Assembly: GCA_017619755.1 (NCBI GenBank)
Contig: JAFZRU010000022.1
Coordinates: forward strand, 1-59,984
Source of the DNA: Prevotella sp.
GTDB taxonomy: Bacteria > Bacteroidota > Bacteroidia > Bacteroidales > Bacteroidaceae
Direction of reading: 5' to 3'
DNA length: 59,984 nucleotides
Made by a program: the position numbers and the translations under genes. Below the pieces are notes generated by a model. The model made no database searches. It was not told where the DNA came from and saw only the letters and a program-made list of their open reading frames with translations. Below are positions 1 to 7,735 of the stretch, one piece after another (position 1 is the first letter of the stretch; each line of letters starts with the position of its first letter).

Positions 1-57
1 GTGCCTATGGCTCTCCTTACGTTCGGCTACGCCTCACTCCAGGAGAGCCATAGGCAC
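1..57. repeat. Perfect 17-bp inverted repeat (hairpin)
   Basis: Bases 1-17 are the exact reverse complement of bases 41-57, around a 23-nt loop. The stem is long enough to fold as RNA or as a DNA cruciform. It sits just before IS-like direct repeats and a truncated gene, so it may be the terminator of an upstream gene or part of a mobile element end. No second copy was seen in the window. Confidence 0.7.
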
Positions 58-67
58 AGACCGAAAC

Positions 68-793
68 ATGCTAAACAAACAATGGTTAGTGGTACACTTT
101 TCGATTATTAGGGGTGGTACACTTTTCAGTTACAATCTACATTTTTTACAAATGGTTATATTATCTTGTGACATCGAGCAGCGTTATCGCATAGCTTTTA
201 TGTCTCAATTTGAAAATATGGCTCACCACCTTCTGAATATTTCACCCTGCGTTATGTCAATACCTGACCTTGCTGAATTATTCAATTTCAAGTCACCGCA
301 TACGGTTCGTAACTACGTTGACTATCTCAAACAGGCTTTCCTGCTTGTTGGGTTGAAGAAATTTTCTCAGAAGAGCAAACAGCGTATGGTTGGCGAAAAG
401 GTGTATGCTGTTGACGTAGCCCTGATGAACCAAAGGGAGAATGCGTTTGCGGGAGAAAACCTTGGGTGGCCGCTGGAGACCATGGTCTTGATTCATCTTA
501 TTCGCAAGTGCAAGTTTGAGGGATGGGATGTTTATTATCTCAAAGAGCGATCCGGTGAGTGCGACTTTGTGGTGTGCGATGGCAACAAAGTGCTACAGTG
601 CGTCCAAGTGTCATACGACAGCTCATTGGCCAAAACGCGTAAACGGGAAATCAACGGACTTCTTTTGGCTCATAGGCTGACCAAGTGCGAAACCCTGCTC
701 TTACTGACAGACCATGAGTATGAAGAAGTGGATATGGATGGCCTCCATATCCAAATTAAACCCGTGTATGAATGGTGTACTGAAATAACGTGA
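68..793 (+). pseudogene. 5'-truncated DUF4143 (AAA-family ATP-binding) protein
   Basis: From about residue 35 (DIEQRYRI) the translation matches the C-terminal half of the AAA_14/DUF4143 ATP-binding family: a winged-helix-like segment (HTVRNYVDYLKQAFLL), then the nuclease-like end with YYLKERSGECDFVV. Family members are usually about 400 residues and begin with a Walker A/B ATPase domain. That domain is absent: the first ~34 residues of this reading frame are unrelated and come from DNA with IS-like direct repeats. I read this as a remnant whose 5' end was replaced by an insertion; the stated start is only the first in-frame ATG. The remaining frame is open to its stop, so loss was recent or the fragment is still translated. 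Confidence 0.7.
89..127 (+). repeat. 14-bp direct repeat, IS-end-like
   Basis: GTGGTACACTTTTC occurs at 89-102 and again at 114-127, a 25-bp period. Short spaced direct repeats of this kind are typical of IS21-family termini. They lie immediately before the point where homology to the DUF4143 protein begins, so they probably mark the end of an inserted or partly deleted element. No transposase is present inside the window. Confidence 0.5.
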
Positions 794-828
794 ATTTTCC
801 TTAGATCACACTAAGAAAAATTCACGTT
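787..828. terminator. Hairpin, probable bidirectional terminator
   Basis: An 18-bp stem with one G-T pair and a 6-nt loop (ATCACA) has A and T runs inside the arms. It overlaps the stop codon of the DUF4143 remnant and lies 36 bp beyond the end of the convergent ten-gene operon, so it could stop transcription from both sides. Confidence 0.65.
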
Positions 829-863
829 TAAGTTCGTAAGCTTGAACCTACGATATTGGTTTC

Positions 864-1253
864 TCACTTAACAATCTCTACTTGGTAAACAAAACCCTCG
901 TCATCGAGACGCATGGTTTCATATCCTTTGCCGCCGTATGTGATTTTGATGCCTAATCGGTGTTTTCCGGGTGTTTGGTTTTCCAAAAGAAAATTAAGTC
1001 CAAAGGGTGATTTCTTCACTTTTTCTATGAGTTTCCCATCCCAATAATAATCAACCCGTTTGATTTCTAACCCAAGGCTGCTTTTTGCCGTATTAACACC
1101 TACGGTAACATCTTCATATTGGCCATTTTCAATAGGGCTTTTATAATTGATGGTGAAATCAGCTTTGGGAATGATTTTGTACAAAGTGAATGAGGTGCAT
1201 AAAACAATAAGGGTGAAAGCCAATGCACCAAAAGTCAGTTTTTTTGTTTTCAT
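864..1253 (-). CDS. Exported hypothetical protein, Ig-like fold suspected
   Basis: This 129-residue protein has an N-terminal hydrophobic segment (about residues 7-25) that acts as a signal peptide or single membrane anchor. The rest is rich in beta-strand patterns, with PGKHRLGIKITYGG near the end, which resembles small bacterial Ig-like domains. No catalytic motif was seen. Its ATG overlaps the stop of the preceding pseudo-caspase gene as ATGA, so the two are probably translationally coupled. It is the last gene of the operon. Function unknown. Confidence 0.75.
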   Translation of the reverse strand: MKTKKLTFGALAFTLIVLCTSFTLYKIIPKADFTINYKSPIENGQYEDVTVGVNTAKSSLGLEIKRVDYYWDGKLIEKVKKSPFGLNFLLENQTPGKHRLGIKITYGGKGYETMRLDDEGFVYQVEIVK

Positions 1254-2128
1254 TTCTCTATGTCTTTTTTGTTTATTTGCTTGATGTCAAACCAATAGGA
1301 TGTTTGATGAATACCGCTGCTTGCATTGATACCGTTAGCTCTTGAAACACAGTCATCGAGCAAATCCGACCATAGGCAATTTCTTCTATAGCATAAATTC
1401 ATAAAAGTGTTACTTAAGTAATAACTCAAGGTGTAAGGAAGTGAATGATTATTGTTTTGACCAGGTTGACATGCCATCAGAATATAATTTCCTTTTTGTG
1501 AGAAAAGATTTTGCCATGCATTCTTTGACGTTTTCCCCCGAAAGGAGTAATTAGTTAAATCGGAATAACGATTGTCGCTTATTCTATCAAGAATGACAAA
1601 ACCCAGGGAGTCGGCAGCTACATCCTCTCTTCCACTTTCGCAGATTACGACTAATAGCCTATGTGGCTTAGCCAGAAGGACAGAAAGGATGTCGGAGAGG
1701 AACATCACCTTTCCCTCTTTCACTGCCACCGAGTCGGAACCAAGGAAAAGCAAAGGAAGACTGTCATTGGGAACTGTGGCTCCCTTTCCACAGAAATAGA
1801 ACATTATCACATCGTTGGCAGCGGTCTTCATATTCGCAATCCTTGCAGATATGAAATCTCTATCTGCCTTTTCTTTTGTAAATTCGTTGGCCACGGCTGT
1901 GAAGGTCGTATTTAGATTGATGCTGTCTGCCAATGTCTGGGTGAAGAAAGAATGATTATCTATGACTATTTGTTCCTCCCCTTTTTTATCTATATCGGCA
2001 CACGAGATGATATGGATGATATCACCTGAACTTTGGTTTTTGGTTTTTGATGGTTGTTGTGGCTGCGCAAAGATGGCGCAAACTGTCATAACAGTATGGA
2101 TGGTGAATAAATATCTAAGGATTCTCAT
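1250..2128 (-). CDS. Exported caspase-fold protein lacking the catalytic dyad
   Basis: A signal peptide (residues 1-21, ending FAQ) is followed by a caspase (peptidase C14) fold. Aligned by eye with the intact caspase upstream in the same operon, the His-bearing SGHG motif is CGKG here (Lys115). After the shared anchor KPH, the TDCC motif reads CESG, so neither Cys is kept. Both catalytic residues are therefore gone, while fold landmarks such as DVIMFYF and KPHRLLVV remain. It is probably a pseudoenzyme that binds substrate or the active paralogue. I chose the ATG at 2128 because GGAGGAG lies 7 nt upstream and the codon follows the previous stop directly; the longer open frame lacks a signal peptide at its start. 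Confidence 0.8.
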   Translation of the reverse strand: MRILRYLFTIHTVMTVCAIFAQPQQPSKTKNQSSGDIIHIISCADIDKKGEEQIVIDNHSFFTQTLADSINLNTTFTAVANEFTKEKADRDFISARIANMKTAANDVIMFYFCGKGATVPNDSLPLLFLGSDSVAVKEGKVMFLSDILSVLLAKPHRLLVVICESGREDVAADSLGFVILDRISDNRYSDLTNYSFRGKTSKNAWQNLFSQKGNYILMACQPGQNNNHSLPYTLSYYLSNTFMNLCYRRNCLWSDLLDDCVSRANGINASSGIHQTSYWFDIKQINKKDIEK

Positions 2129-2130
2129 AG

Positions 2131-2961
2131 TCATACTCCTCCGTTGGTTAGATAATAATGAAAATTCTTGGCATTGTCTTTTGTCTTCCAATCAGCATAC
2201 TTTTCAGCATTTTCGAGGTAAAAGAGGATTTTTTTCTTGCGTTCACTACTCCTATATTTATCTTTACATCCCTGCTTGAAATAGGTCATTAAAGCCAGAC
2301 GGTAGTTCGTGTCGCCGTCTTTGGGATTCAAATCGAATGCTTTCAGATATTCATTGTAAGCCTCGTAATATCGCTTTTGGGAGTACATTTTGGCTGCTCT
2401 TGAGCGAATGGCAAAGATGCTTTCTCCTTGACCTCCACCCAACTCATTCTCGATTGATACAATCTTTGATGTTAAAGAATGAATCCTAACAATGTCATGA
2501 TATTGCTTAGCAAGGGAACCAAACTTTACTTTTTTTGTCACATAAACTTCATAAAAGTTTTTACTATCTTCCTTCTTGAAAGCCTTGGCTTCTTCCAATG
2601 CTTCCACTTTGTCGATAGTTACATCAAAAGCCACTTTCTGCTTAATAGCACAATTAGTCATTTGGGTAATATATGGTAGAAGTGGAACAAATGATTGGTT
2701 GGTAAAATCTTGATTGAACAATCCTATTTCATTAGGCATGCATATATCATTATCACTACATAGATTTGTTATACTGTTTTGAAGGCTGATGGTCTCGTCT
2801 GTTTGGCATCTTTCAAGATTTATTATGTCCATCATTTTGTTAAGATTACTATAAAATGATTTCGCAATGTTTTTAGCGTCATTCTCGCTAAAGGCCATTG
2901 TTTGGATTGCCAGCATCGTTAGAATCAACGTGCAAATTGTATGTAAGTAGATACGTTTCAT
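2131..2961 (-). CDS. Exported TPR-like protein
   Basis: The start MKRIYLHT gives a clear signal peptide (to about residue 23, TMAFS); the open frame extends upstream but without signal features. The C-terminal third holds TPR-like helices (RAAKMYSQKRYYEAYNEYLK, then LNPKDGDTNYRLA). The middle contains four cysteines and no known enzyme motif. It lies 2 bp before the pseudo-caspase start and 17 bp after the barrel-like gene, so it belongs to the same transcript. TPR units usually mediate protein contacts, so a scaffold role is plausible, but no function is shown. Confidence 0.75.
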   Translation of the reverse strand: MKRIYLHTICTLILTMLAIQTMAFSENDAKNIAKSFYSNLNKMMDIINLERCQTDETISLQNSITNLCSDNDICMPNEIGLFNQDFTNQSFVPLLPYITQMTNCAIKQKVAFDVTIDKVEALEEAKAFKKEDSKNFYEVYVTKKVKFGSLAKQYHDIVRIHSLTSKIVSIENELGGGQGESIFAIRSRAAKMYSQKRYYEAYNEYLKAFDLNPKDGDTNYRLALMTYFKQGCKDKYRSSERKKKILFYLENAEKYADWKTKDNAKNFHYYLTNGGV

Positions 2962-2978
2962 AGATATGCAAGTTTCAA

Positions 2979-3749
2979 TCAATAATAGACATTTTGACGA
3001 TTTTCCCGTTGACCTGGTGTCACAGCCCAAATTAGTCCAGCGGACCAATTGTTAAGCTTGCCATTCTCTGATTTCAACAAATCAAAATGATTGATGTCGA
3101 AATATACTCCGAAGTCTTGCAAGCCTTTTGCTGTGGAAACCTTGATGGCCCAGTGACTGGATATTCCGTTATCTATGTCCTCTTTTCCTATCGCTAAAGG
3201 GCCTTTGTAACCCAAGCACATACTGTAACGTATTCCGCCCTCAAACATCAATCTGAAAGGTTTTTCCATATTGCCAATGACGGCAAAAAGAGACCCTCCA
3301 AAGAGAGCCCTGTTCAAGGTGTTTTTATGATGGATATCTGACCCCTCAAATCTACTTTTAAAATGATTGTGTTGGTATTCTGCAGTTGCGTAGGCACCAT
3401 AGTTGAAATCGCTTAATGAACTTGACTGGTATCCTATTTTCAGAGAAGGGTGCAAATTTTGGAATAGTTCATTGGCGGTAAAGCCAGTGATATTGTAGTT
3501 GCGCATATTGATTTTGTCATTTCCCAAATCTCCATTGAAGACAGAATATTCCAAAGCACTTTCAAAGATATTGGAGTGGGTTAGTTCGTTAAGACCGTAT
3601 GTCAAGAAACTTGGATAACTGGCAGTATAGACATTGCCTGCTGCAAAATCTATATGAAAAAACAAGTGTTTGTTGCGAATTTGAGCATTGGCATTAATGG
3701 AGTATGCGGCAACCATTAAAATGATGGCAATTATATTATTTGTTTTCAT
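2979..3749 (-). CDS. Predicted outer membrane beta-barrel-like protein (copy B)
   Basis: This 256-residue protein has a signal peptide ending ANAQ. The body alternates aromatic and polar residues in short strand-like stretches and ends in a strand-like tail, which suggests an 8-10-stranded barrel. It is a diverged paralogue of the first gene of this operon: both share a segment near the N-terminus (FFxIDxxxGxxYxxxPxF), a central SLKxGYQ, and NGxSxH near the C-terminus. The exact function is not recognisable. Confidence 0.7.
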   Translation of the reverse strand: MKTNNIIAIILMVAAYSINANAQIRNKHLFFHIDFAAGNVYTASYPSFLTYGLNELTHSNIFESALEYSVFNGDLGNDKINMRNYNITGFTANELFQNLHPSLKIGYQSSSLSDFNYGAYATAEYQHNHFKSRFEGSDIHHKNTLNRALFGGSLFAVIGNMEKPFRLMFEGGIRYSMCLGYKGPLAIGKEDIDNGISSHWAIKVSTAKGLQDFGVYFDINHFDLLKSENGKLNNWSAGLIWAVTPGQRENRQNVYY

Positions 3750-3764
3750 AATTCTTAATTTGTT

Positions 3765-4559
3765 TTACATTCCTAAAATATTCTTTTTGTAAGAGGGTTT
3801 CATCTCGTCAGGCAGTTCGCTAAAGACTGTAATCAGCCATCCTGAGTTGAACCCTTTCCTCCCAACCTCCTCTATGGTGAAAACATAGTCGGGGATTTGC
3901 ATGAAGATGAACTTCACACTGGTAACATAGTCGAATTTCAAGAGACCTGCTTGTGCTAAAGTGACAAAAGCGGTGAGTTGGTCAAATTCATGGCTTTCTG
4001 ACATATAACCGGGCAAGTTCTTCAAGTCATGGTGGAAAGTACTTGAGAGTTGTATGAAATTCAAGTCATGTTCCAATGGACTAATGATACCATCTTCACT
4101 GGTGGTTATCAAGTTTCCATAGACACCTTTAGCACCGCACAACGCCCATCTGCGTCTCTTTCCATTGTGGCATTCCGGCCTTATGGTAAGCGTCAGAGGA
4201 ACATTTTTCCCTTTGGAGATGACATTGCATCCAACTTGTGCATACCAGGTAGTATCGCAAAATTCAAGACGCGTGTTGTCTTTTATCACTTTGTTTACAA
4301 AAGCATTTGCTTTCTTTTTCAGTGATTCATCCATTTCCACGTCGAAAAGAGAAAATAGGTTTTTCTTGCGATAATCAGGAGAGTTTTTTTCTAAGCCTGG
4401 ATATGACGCTTCTCCATTGAATCGAAGCATGAACTCCTCTACACTCTTCACGTTAGCGGCAAATTGCTCGTTGAGCGTTGGGTCAGATATGTGTTGCCCC
4501 CATGAAACAGTCCATACCCCTATTATGAAGAATGCACATATAAGTCTATGATTGTTCAT
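3765..4559 (-). CDS. Exported hypothetical protein
   Basis: A 264-residue protein with a signal peptide (MNNHRLICAFFIIGVWTVSWGQ). The mature part has no recognised domain. It contains a beta-rich middle (WYAQVGCNVIS, VPLTLTIRPECHNGKRRRWALCG) and a C-terminal half with an alternating helix-strand pattern. It is 9 bp from its upstream neighbour and 15 bp from its downstream one, inside the caspase operon. Periplasm or cell surface is the expected location. Function unknown. Confidence 0.75.
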   Translation of the reverse strand: MNNHRLICAFFIIGVWTVSWGQHISDPTLNEQFAANVKSVEEFMLRFNGEASYPGLEKNSPDYRKKNLFSLFDVEMDESLKKKANAFVNKVIKDNTRLEFCDTTWYAQVGCNVISKGKNVPLTLTIRPECHNGKRRRWALCGAKGVYGNLITTSEDGIISPLEHDLNFIQLSSTFHHDLKNLPGYMSESHEFDQLTAFVTLAQAGLLKFDYVTSVKFIFMQIPDYVFTIEEVGRKGFNSGWLITVFSELPDEMKPSYKKNILGM

Positions 4560-4568
4560 AACCTTTCA

Positions 4569-5213
4569 TTATTGGATACTAACTACAGAAATATCGCCAA
4601 GCAATATTTTCCAGATTTTTTGGCTTCCGCCAGGTGCTGGTACTTCCTTTAGGTCGAAGATGATTTTTACTTTTTTCTTAGTCGTATCAGAATAAACTAG
4701 TCTGTTTTCCACATATCCATAATATTTTTGGTAAAAATATGCCACTCCCTCATATTGCCCATTCGGCAGTTGTCGGATATTGCTGTCAACATATACGGCA
4801 TCAGAAGACTCCACGACCAGACGTGTGTATTTCGTTTTATTTCTCAGTTCCTCAAGATATTCCACCATTGGTTGTGGTCTATGCAATCCCGATCTTTTCC
4901 CCGCCGTCTGCATAGTTACCGCATTATGATGGACTTTTGTTTCTTTTCCGGTTTTCTCGTCAATTTCTGTTAGGTAATAGTCCTTTCCTTTTCCAATGAA
5001 CAATTCCAGCGCATTTGCGGTTGCTGCGTCTTTGTTTTGAGAACTGACTTTTCTGCTCGCAATCTGGCTGATATATTGTTGAAAATCTTCTATCTTGTTC
5101 TTTACACGTATTTGAAGTTCTTTCTTTTCCTTTTCTGTGAGTTGCTGTGCATATGTCAGGCATGGGAAAAAAGAAAGGATGATGAAAAATGATATGATTT
5201 TGATGGTTTTCAT
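4569..5213 (-). CDS. Exported 214-residue protein, tandem copy 2
   Basis: The start MKTIKIIS gives a signal peptide ending TYAQ and exactly the same length as the neighbouring copy (214 residues). A longer open frame upstream runs into the previous gene's end and is rejected. By eye about three quarters of residues match copy 1, with long identical stretches (AQQLTEKEKKELQIRV, ALELFIGKGKDYYLTEID, VHHNAVT). An N-terminal helical part is followed by a beta-rich part with KVKIIFDLKEVP near the end, an arrangement reminiscent of NTF2-like folds. No enzyme motif was seen. Confidence 0.8.
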   Translation of the reverse strand: MKTIKIISFFIILSFFPCLTYAQQLTEKEKKELQIRVKNKIEDFQQYISQIASRKVSSQNKDAATANALELFIGKGKDYYLTEIDEKTGKETKVHHNAVTMQTAGKRSGLHRPQPMVEYLEELRNKTKYTRLVVESSDAVYVDSNIRQLPNGQYEGVAYFYQKYYGYVENRLVYSDTTKKKVKIIFDLKEVPAPGGSQKIWKILLGDISVVSIQ

Positions 5214-5307
5214 TGTGATAAAAGTTTTTGATGATAGTTTTTGTTGTTTTTCTCTTGTTCCGTTCTTATTTTGGTGATGGTGATGTATGGCAGCCCATCC
5301 TAAACGG

Positions 5308-5952
5308 TTAGGTGATTTGATTGATAACCACATCACCAAGCCATACCTTCCATATTTTTTTGCTTCCATTAGATGTTGGCACTTCCTTGAGGTCGAAAAT
5401 GATTTTCACTTTCTTCCATGAAGGATGAATATAAGCCAGCCTGTTTTCCAAATAGTTATAGTATTTCTGGTAGCAATATGCCACTCCCTCGTATTGGCCA
5501 TTGGGAAGTTGTTGGATTATGCTGTCCACATAAAAGGCATCAGCGGACTCTACGACCAGACTTGTGTATCTTGTTTTGTTTCTCAATTCTTTAAGATATT
5601 CCACCATAGGTCGTGGTCTATGCAGGCCCGATTTTTTCTCGACCGTTTGTATGGTGACCGCATTATGGTGGACTTTTGTCTCTTTCCCAGTATTCTCGTC
5701 AATTTCTGTTAGATAATAGTCCTTTCCTTTCCCGATGAACAATTCCAATGCTTTTTCAATTGCTAAGTCCTTGTTTTGAGAACTGACTTTTCTGCTTGCA
5801 ATCAGACTGATATATTGTTGAAAATCTTCTATCTTGTTCATTACACGTATTTGAAGTTCTTTCTTTTCCTTCTCCGTGAGTTGCTGTGCAAATGTCAAGC
5901 TTGGGAAGAAAGAAAGGATGATGAAAGTTGAAATGAATTTGATGGCTTTCAT
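5308..5952 (-). CDS. Exported 214-residue protein, tandem copy 1
   Basis: Tandem paralogue of the next gene downstream, with a signal peptide ending TFAQ. Divergence is concentrated around residues 63-67 and in the C-terminal quarter, while the segment after the signal peptide and the KVHHNAVT region are nearly unchanged. It follows the intact caspase gene by 40 bp. The duplication and its selective divergence suggest related but non-identical partners or substrates. Function unknown. Confidence 0.8.
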   Translation of the reverse strand: MKAIKFISTFIILSFFPSLTFAQQLTEKEKKELQIRVMNKIEDFQQYISLIASRKVSSQNKDLAIEKALELFIGKGKDYYLTEIDENTGKETKVHHNAVTIQTVEKKSGLHRPRPMVEYLKELRNKTRYTSLVVESADAFYVDSIIQQLPNGQYEGVAYCYQKYYNYLENRLAYIHPSWKKVKIIFDLKEVPTSNGSKKIWKVWLGDVVINQIT

Positions 5953-5992
5953 TGTGATGATAGTTTTTGATGAATGTTTCTGTTGCCTTTCC

Positions 5993-7147
5993 TTATTCCG
6001 TTCTCATTTCTGTGATTGTGATGTATGGTAACCCATCAGAAGCGGTTTCCTCTTTGATCACATTGATGCGAACTATCTTTTTGGAGGATGCGATGCGCCT
6101 GAAGAATGTTGCGGCCTCTTCATAATCAACTACGGTCTCAAGGTCACGTCCTAATGTGACTATATGTCCTCCTGTCGGGAAATGGCTGTTGAGGATTTGT
6201 GGTATCATGTTTAAGCGTTGTGAGACATCTTGTTGAGACAGAATGGTAGCCAACACATTTGTCAATGGTGTATTGGTGGTAATTTGATTATTGTTATTAG
6301 AAGGCGTGGGAGGTGTAGGGATGGGTACTGGTGTGGTTTCGCCACCATTCGTGCTATGGATGTCAATTACAAAATATGGCTCTTGTTCTTCTGGCCTAGG
6401 CAAGCGGCTAGCCTGGGCCATTGTTTCCTTTGTTGTTTCACGCAAAATATTTTGCCAGGAGGGATTGTTGCCTTGTGAGCATTCCGCATAAAGTTTGTCC
6501 CAAAAACAGATGGAAAAGAGGCCTCCTTTTGTGAGGGCTATTGAGGTTTGTCCCAATTTACATCCCGTGGCCATTATCTTTCCTTTGCTTTCCACGAACA
6601 GACGCTTGTAGTTGGCCGCCTCGCTCGACTTGGCTATGGTAGTGGATTGAAGTTGGGAAAGCGCTGACTTTGGCCTGACACCATTGACTATGTTGTTGCA
6701 ACAATCGGTGAGAATGAGCAGCAAACCGTGAGGTTTTTTGTCCAATTGCTCTGCCACTAACCTCACAGGAACGAAATCACCCTCATAGCGAGAATTAAGG
6801 AGCATTTGTGGAAACTTGTCATTGTCTTGTCCGGGTGCATGTGTGCCATGGCCTGAATAATAAAATACGATGATATCGTTGGATTGGGTTTGGATTGTAT
6901 TTACAACTTTCATCAAATTGCTTTTAGTGCAATTGGAACCATTATAAACATAACGTGCAACTTTGTAACCGATATAGCCGGCAATATCATCTATTTCATC
7001 TAATTCACGATCGTTATCTTCACAAACGCTCTCACCAATATTTGGATCGTTTGTATCGCAAAACATGATGTTGTGAAGGGTTTGTGAGAATGAAAGGGTG
7101 GATGTCAAAACGCATCCCCATATAAGCAGTGTCTTTTTAATATTCAT
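5993..7147 (-). CDS. Exported caspase-family peptidase (C14), catalytic dyad intact
   Basis: A 384-residue protein with a signal peptide ending SFSQ. The caspase-like domain spans about residues 24-235: IIVFYYSGHG carries the catalytic His100, and LLLILTDCC carries the nucleophile Cys150 in the usual position after Asp. A linker rich in P, T and N (about 268-290) leads to a C-terminal region (290-384) that I do not recognise. Known caspase-like peptidases cleave after acidic or basic residues; specificity here cannot be read. The signal peptide puts it in the periplasm or outside the cell, unlike most prokaryotic caspases, which are cytoplasmic. It shares an operon with a catalytically dead paralogue. 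Confidence 0.88.
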   Translation of the reverse strand: MNIKKTLLIWGCVLTSTLSFSQTLHNIMFCDTNDPNIGESVCEDNDRELDEIDDIAGYIGYKVARYVYNGSNCTKSNLMKVVNTIQTQSNDIIVFYYSGHGTHAPGQDNDKFPQMLLNSRYEGDFVPVRLVAEQLDKKPHGLLLILTDCCNNIVNGVRPKSALSQLQSTTIAKSSEAANYKRLFVESKGKIMATGCKLGQTSIALTKGGLFSICFWDKLYAECSQGNNPSWQNILRETTKETMAQASRLPRPEEQEPYFVIDIHSTNGGETTPVPIPTPPTPSNNNNQITTNTPLTNVLATILSQQDVSQRLNMIPQILNSHFPTGGHIVTLGRDLETVVDYEEAATFFRRIASSKKIVRINVIKEETASDGLPYITITEMRTE

Positions 7148-7189
7148 AGTTTCAGTGTTTTTTGTTTGAAAAGGTTTGTGACAAGCCTG

Positions 7190-7723
7190 TCATCTCTTTT
7201 CTTTTTGGGCTTGTTGTTGGATAAAATAATTGCAGAAGCGCTCTATTACATCACGCTCTACGTAGTCGTAAGTAAACTGTGTCTTGCCATCATAGTAAAT
7301 GCTCCATGACATATTGGCAAGTGAAACGAGAAGCCAGGCTTTTTTCTTCCCCTTGGCAAACTCAAATGCTAGCCTTGGCATATAGGGGCTTTTCACCTTG
7401 GCAGGATTGACATGATAGTTTGCTTCGTTAGATGGAATGAGAAATTCAAGGATGGCTACTTCTTGGCGACTCAATTTGGTAATCAATTCACCCAATACGA
7501 AATTTTCAGTGAAAGCAAAATCGGTTTCTGATGGCTGACGAACATTTCGTACAGCATAGCATTTCACTGTCGATGGAGAAGACAACAATTGTGCAAGACT
7601 CGTGCCCAACTGTTTGCATACAATGGAGTCTGGTGTGAGCATTTTGTTTGGTTTAGTTGGCTGGCACCCCCACAGGTTGAAATTTACGAGGATAGCGATG
7701 AATAAGATAATTATTTTTCTCAT
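7190..7723 (-). CDS. Predicted lipoprotein, unknown function
   Basis: A 177-residue protein with an N-terminal hydrophobic segment ending in the lipobox-like NLWGC, so Cys20 is probably lipidated after signal peptidase II cleavage. The mature part is mixed alpha/beta with no recognised motif. It is 12 bp downstream of the barrel-like gene and 42 bp upstream of the caspase gene. Lipid anchoring beside a barrel protein suggests an outer membrane complex, but this is inference. Confidence 0.75.
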   Translation of the reverse strand: MRKIIILFIAILVNFNLWGCQPTKPNKMLTPDSIVCKQLGTSLAQLLSSPSTVKCYAVRNVRQPSETDFAFTENFVLGELITKLSRQEVAILEFLIPSNEANYHVNPAKVKSPYMPRLAFEFAKGKKKAWLLVSLANMSWSIYYDGKTQFTYDYVERDVIERFCNYFIQQQAQKEKR

Positions 7724-7735
7724 AACAATTTGGTT

